Shown here one piece after another: positions 50,551-52,570 of a DNA stretch of 52,570 nt; within the stretch, counting starts at the first letter, position 1; every line of letters starts with the position of its first letter. The DNA comes from CAZHAC01 sp964383855. Lineage in GTDB: Bacteria > Chloroflexota > Dormibacteria > Dormibacterales > Dormibacteraceae. The translations under genes were made by a program, and so were the position numbers. Location of the stretch: positions 1-52,570 of the forward strand of contig CAYLIP010000009.1 of NCBI GenBank assembly GCA_964383855.1, given 5' to 3'. Below the pieces are notes generated by a model that did not search any database, was not told the origin of the DNA, and saw nothing but the letters and a program-made list of their open reading frames with translations.

Positions 50551-51583
50551 CGTTCCGGCGGCGGTCCACGTCCGGCCGCCCGGCTGGGTGGCTCGGGACG
50601 CCGCCGAGGCTTTCGCGGCCCTGGTCGGGTGGGCGGTGCGGGCAGAGGATCTGGGGCTCGACGGCGTCTTCGTCGGCGACCGCCTGCTCCCTGAGGTGCG
50701 GAGTTCGAAGGGGGTCGTGTACGGGGCGACCATGGTCGACGCCGGCGTCGCCCTCTCCGCGATCGCGGCCCGCACCTCGCGCATCCGCCTCGGCCCGCTG
50801 GTGCTCATCCTGCCCTTTCGCCATCCAATTCAGCTGGCCAAGCTGACCGCCTCGCTCGACGTCGCCTCCGGTGGGCGCCTGGTCCTCGGCGTCGGGACCG
50901 GCTGGAACCCCGGTGAGTTTGCCGCCCTCGGGATCCCACGCGGGGAGCGGTCCCCGAGGTTCGAAGAGTCGCTGCGGATCATGCGCGACCTGTGGGCCGG
51001 CCGGCCGGCCAGCGCCGGCCGCTTCTGGTCCTTCTCCGAGCTCTCGCTGGCGCCTCTGCCGGTCCAGGCGGGTGGTCCGCCGATCTGGATGGCGTCCTTC
51101 TCGCCGGGAAGCGCGCTCGATTGGGAGCGGGACGTGCCCGCCGCCCTTCTACCGGTGCTGGGCCGCATCGGCGCCATGGCGGACGGATGGGTCCCGCTCA
51201 TCTATTCGGCCTCGCATCGCCGCCGGCTCGATCCGGCCGTGCTCGGGTCGGCATGGCGGCACGTGCTCGAGGCCGCTCAGCGCTCCGGACGTTCTCGCCA
51301 GGACCTCTCCTTTGTGCTGTCGGACTGGATCTACGTCCTGGATGGCCGGGACTCGGTGCGCAGGTGCCAGGAGGCGCTCGCCGGATTCTTCGCCGGCGAT
51401 TGGGAGGACGCCATGCGGACGTACAACATCGGGACAGCGGGCGAGATCGTCGGGAGGCTCCGCGAGATGGCTCGAGACATCGATCGCGTCGACGCCTACG
51501 TGCTCACGCCGCTCTCCGCCGAGGCCGGACAGTTGGAGGCGATCGCGGGCGAGATCGCCCCGTTGTTGCGGCGTCCGGCCTAG
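50537..51583 (+). CDS. LLM-class (luciferase-like) flavin-dependent oxidoreductase
   Basis: 348 aa TIM-barrel protein. LGLDGVFVGDRLLPE, TSRIRLGPLVLILPFRHPIQLAK, LGVGTGWNPGEFAALGI and ERSPRFEESLRIMRDLW are the bacterial luciferase/F420-dependent pattern. It uses FMN or F420 for monooxygenation or dehydrogenation; which one cannot be seen. The start is uncertain: TTG 50537 overlaps the CoA-transferase by 14 nt and gives a sensible N-terminus, while ATG 50465 would overlap by 86 nt with non-conserved residues. Confidence 0.82.
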   Translation: MPTPDVPAAVHVRPPGWVARDAAEAFAALVGWAVRAEDLGLDGVFVGDRLLPEVRSSKGVVYGATMVDAGVALSAIAARTSRIRLGPLVLILPFRHPIQLAKLTASLDVASGGRLVLGVGTGWNPGEFAALGIPRGERSPRFEESLRIMRDLWAGRPASAGRFWSFSELSLAPLPVQAGGPPIWMASFSPGSALDWERDVPAALLPVLGRIGAMADGWVPLIYSASHRRRLDPAVLGSAWRHVLEAAQRSGRSRQDLSFVLSDWIYVLDGRDSVRRCQEALAGFFAGDWEDAMRTYNIGTAGEIVGRLREMARDIDRVDAYVLTPLSAEAGQLEAIAGEIAPLLRRPA

Positions 51584-51611
51584 GGGAGTCGCATCCCCGA
51601 GTCCATTGGAC

Positions 51612-52403
51612 TCAGGAGCGGGAGGGGGCCTGCCGGTCAGCCTCGGGCTGGGCGGCGAGGATCATCGAGCCGAAGGTCTCGACGTGGCGGGCCATTCGGT
51701 GCCGGGCCGCCTGCACATCGCCGGCCCGAATGGCCTCGATGACATGCGCATGGGCGCGGACTGCGGAGGCGCGCACCTCGGTCGTGTTCATGTGCTCGCC
51801 CCCCGTCTGGCGGAGCACGGCCTTGCTCAGGGCATGCATGAGCGACGCGAGCAGCTCGTTATGGCTGGCGTCCGCCACCGCCATGTGCCACGCGACGTTG
51901 GCCTCCAGGTACGCGTCCAGGCTTTCGAGGACGTTGGACATGTGAGCGTTGCGCGCGTCGAGCTCATCCAGGTCGGCCTCGGTCCGGCGCTCGGCCGCAA
52001 GGGCCGCGCACCACGGCTCCAGAATCTCGCGCACCTCGAGCAGCACGGCGGTGTCGAGGCGCCGGCCCTGCAGGAAGAGGTCGAGCCAGCTGATGACGTC
52101 CTCGGCTGCCGGACGCGCGACCACCGAGCCGCCAGCGCGGCCGACACGCCTGACCACCAGACCCTGGAGCTGAAGGATGCGAAGGGCCTCCCGGACCGTG
52201 GCCCGGCTCAGCCTCGTCTGCTCGACCAGCACGCGTTCCGGCGGCAGCGAGGAGCCCTCGGCCAGCTCTCCGGACAGGATCCGGGTCCGCAGCAGCCCGG
52301 CCAGGACCTCCGGCGCATCCGGGACGTCCACGGGTGCGAACTCGAGTGTGCGGGCGGGCCCGTCAGCCGTCCCCACCGCCTCACCCTCCACCTGTGCTGC
52401 CAC
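51612..52403 (-). CDS. FadR-type GntR-family transcriptional regulator
   Basis: 263 aa. The winged helix (about residues 35-100) has LRTRILSGELAEGSSLPPERV and TRLSRATVREALRILQLQGLV, the GntR signature. The C-terminal FCD domain carries the Asp/His metal-binding pattern (NVAWHMAVADASHN, and RAHAHVIEAIRAGD near the end), which binds a carboxylate-type effector. GTG 52403 is preferred because TATACT ends 6 nt upstream; the open frame extends to a TTG at 52418 within the -10. It lies next to operator D and is the likely regulator of operators A-D. Confidence 0.88.
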   Translation of the reverse strand: MAAQVEGEAVGTADGPARTLEFAPVDVPDAPEVLAGLLRTRILSGELAEGSSLPPERVLVEQTRLSRATVREALRILQLQGLVVRRVGRAGGSVVARPAAEDVISWLDLFLQGRRLDTAVLLEVREILEPWCAALAAERRTEADLDELDARNAHMSNVLESLDAYLEANVAWHMAVADASHNELLASLMHALSKAVLRQTGGEHMNTTEVRASAVRAHAHVIEAIRAGDVQAARHRMARHVETFGSMILAAQPEADRQAPSRS

Positions 52404-52409
52404 GGCCGC

Positions 52410-52428
52410 AGTATACAATGGTCTGACA
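52410..52428 (-). promoter_or_regulatory. gntR promoter -10 and FadR-type operator D
   Basis: Minus strand TATACT (52410-52415), five of six to consensus, 6 nt before GTG 52403. TGGTCTGACA on the plus strand at 52419-52428 lies just upstream of that -10, in the promoter spacer, and also faces the acyl-CoA dehydrogenase gene at 52514. Position predicts autoregulation. Its right half (TTTGATCG) is degenerate compared with operators A and B. Confidence 0.65.
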
Positions 52429-52513
52429 TTTGATCGTATATATCTCTGCTTCTCGACTGCCGGCCCGCCTGGTTAGCGCTCGCGTGGTCGCGTGGTGAGG
52501 GCTGCTTAGGCCC

Positions 52514-52570
52514 ATGTGGGACTTCGAGACCGAACCCGACTTCCAGGAGAAGCTCGACTGGATGCAGACC
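52514..52570 (+). CDS. acyl-CoA dehydrogenase, N-terminal codons only
   Basis: 19 codons before the window ends. The peptide begins MWDFETEPDFQEKLDWM, which closely follows the usual N-terminus of one actinobacterial acyl-CoA dehydrogenase group (MWDFETDPEFQ.KLDW). It starts about 85 nt from operator D and is divergent from the GntR gene, a classical regulator-target pair. Too short for more. Confidence 0.6.
   Translation, partial: MWDFETEPDFQEKLDWMQT

Noticed and set aside
52436..52443. TATATA-rich stretch as a promoter for the acyl-CoA dehydrogenase at 52514
   Set aside because: No -35 element at a sensible distance and about 70 nt to the start codon; not strong enough to annotate.
1..52570. 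CRISPR arrays, rRNA, tRNA, prophage genes, large direct repeats
   Set aside because: None was recognised by eye. Intergenic spaces are short and mostly explained. A tRNA or small-RNA scan would be needed to exclude small RNA genes.

Overview
The window is a GC-rich, gene-dense bacterial chromosome segment on a draft scaffold. A run of exactly 100 N (8924-9023) marks a join of unknown length. Many transcription units start with a TANNNT -10 box only 5-8 nt before the start codon, which points to leaderless mRNAs. GTG and TTG starts are common, and one sulfur leader peptide resembles those of actinobacterial cys operons. Together these suggest Actinomycetota or a high-GC relative such as Chloroflexota/Dormibacterota. 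No rRNA, tRNA or other phylogenetic marker was seen, so the phylum stays open.

Layout. (1) 1-810 is decayed DNA: an internally deleted IS256-family remnant beside a frameshifted fragment of a LuxR/ATPase-type regulator. (2) 831-8923 is a divergent sulfate-assimilation locus. Leftward run a short leader ORF, a TauE/SafE exporter, sulfite reductase, APS reductase and siroheme synthase. Rightward run a second Cys-containing leader ORF, an intrinsic terminator, a stand-alone LuxR-type HTH regulator, cysD and a cysN-cysC fusion cut by the gap. Between them lie two identical-architecture dyads 31 bp apart. (3) 9024-12791 is a Zn/Mn-type ABC importer with a divergent Zur-like repressor and a 19-bp dyad between them. 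(4) 12807-19772 is mixed metabolism: hydrolase, VOC protein, EamA and MFS transporters, cupin, enoyl-CoA hydratase and a PHA synthase. (5) 19800-27118 is a leftward operon with a complete branched-chain-type ABC importer, a TPP-dependent 2-oxoacid dehydrogenase E1 pair and an SDR. (6) 27223-32398 holds small catabolic units: SDR, NIPSNAP, a GIY-YIG-like protein, acyl-CoA dehydrogenase, quinone oxidoreductase-like MDR, MaoC dehydratase and an APH-like kinase. (7) 32454-46093 is one tightly packed rightward operon: hydantoinase/ketone-carboxylase-like A and B subunits, acyl-CoA ligase, enoyl-CoA hydratase, CoA-transferase, thiolase-like protein, DUF35 partner and a second complete importer. (8) 46078-52570 holds two oxidoreductases for 2-hydroxy/2-oxo acids, an NHL-repeat protein, a second CoA-transferase, an LLM flavin oxidoreductase, a FadR-type GntR regulator and the first codons of another acyl-CoA dehydrogenase.

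How it fits together. Four intergenic sites share a TGGTC[A/T]GAC core, the operator type of FadR-family GntR regulators. One site lies at the gntR promoter, one sits in the spacer of a near-consensus promoter of the 32454-46093 operon, one overlaps the -35 of the 28375-29911 unit, and one lies between the first importer operon and the 27223 SDR. My reading is a single regulon for uptake and CoA-dependent degradation of an unidentified carboxylic or carbonyl compound. The first step would be an ATP-dependent HyuAB-like reaction, and a late step would be C-C cleavage by a thiolase-fold enzyme that has lost its catalytic Cys and His. This and the two-sided sulfur-locus control region are the most promising new biology in the window.
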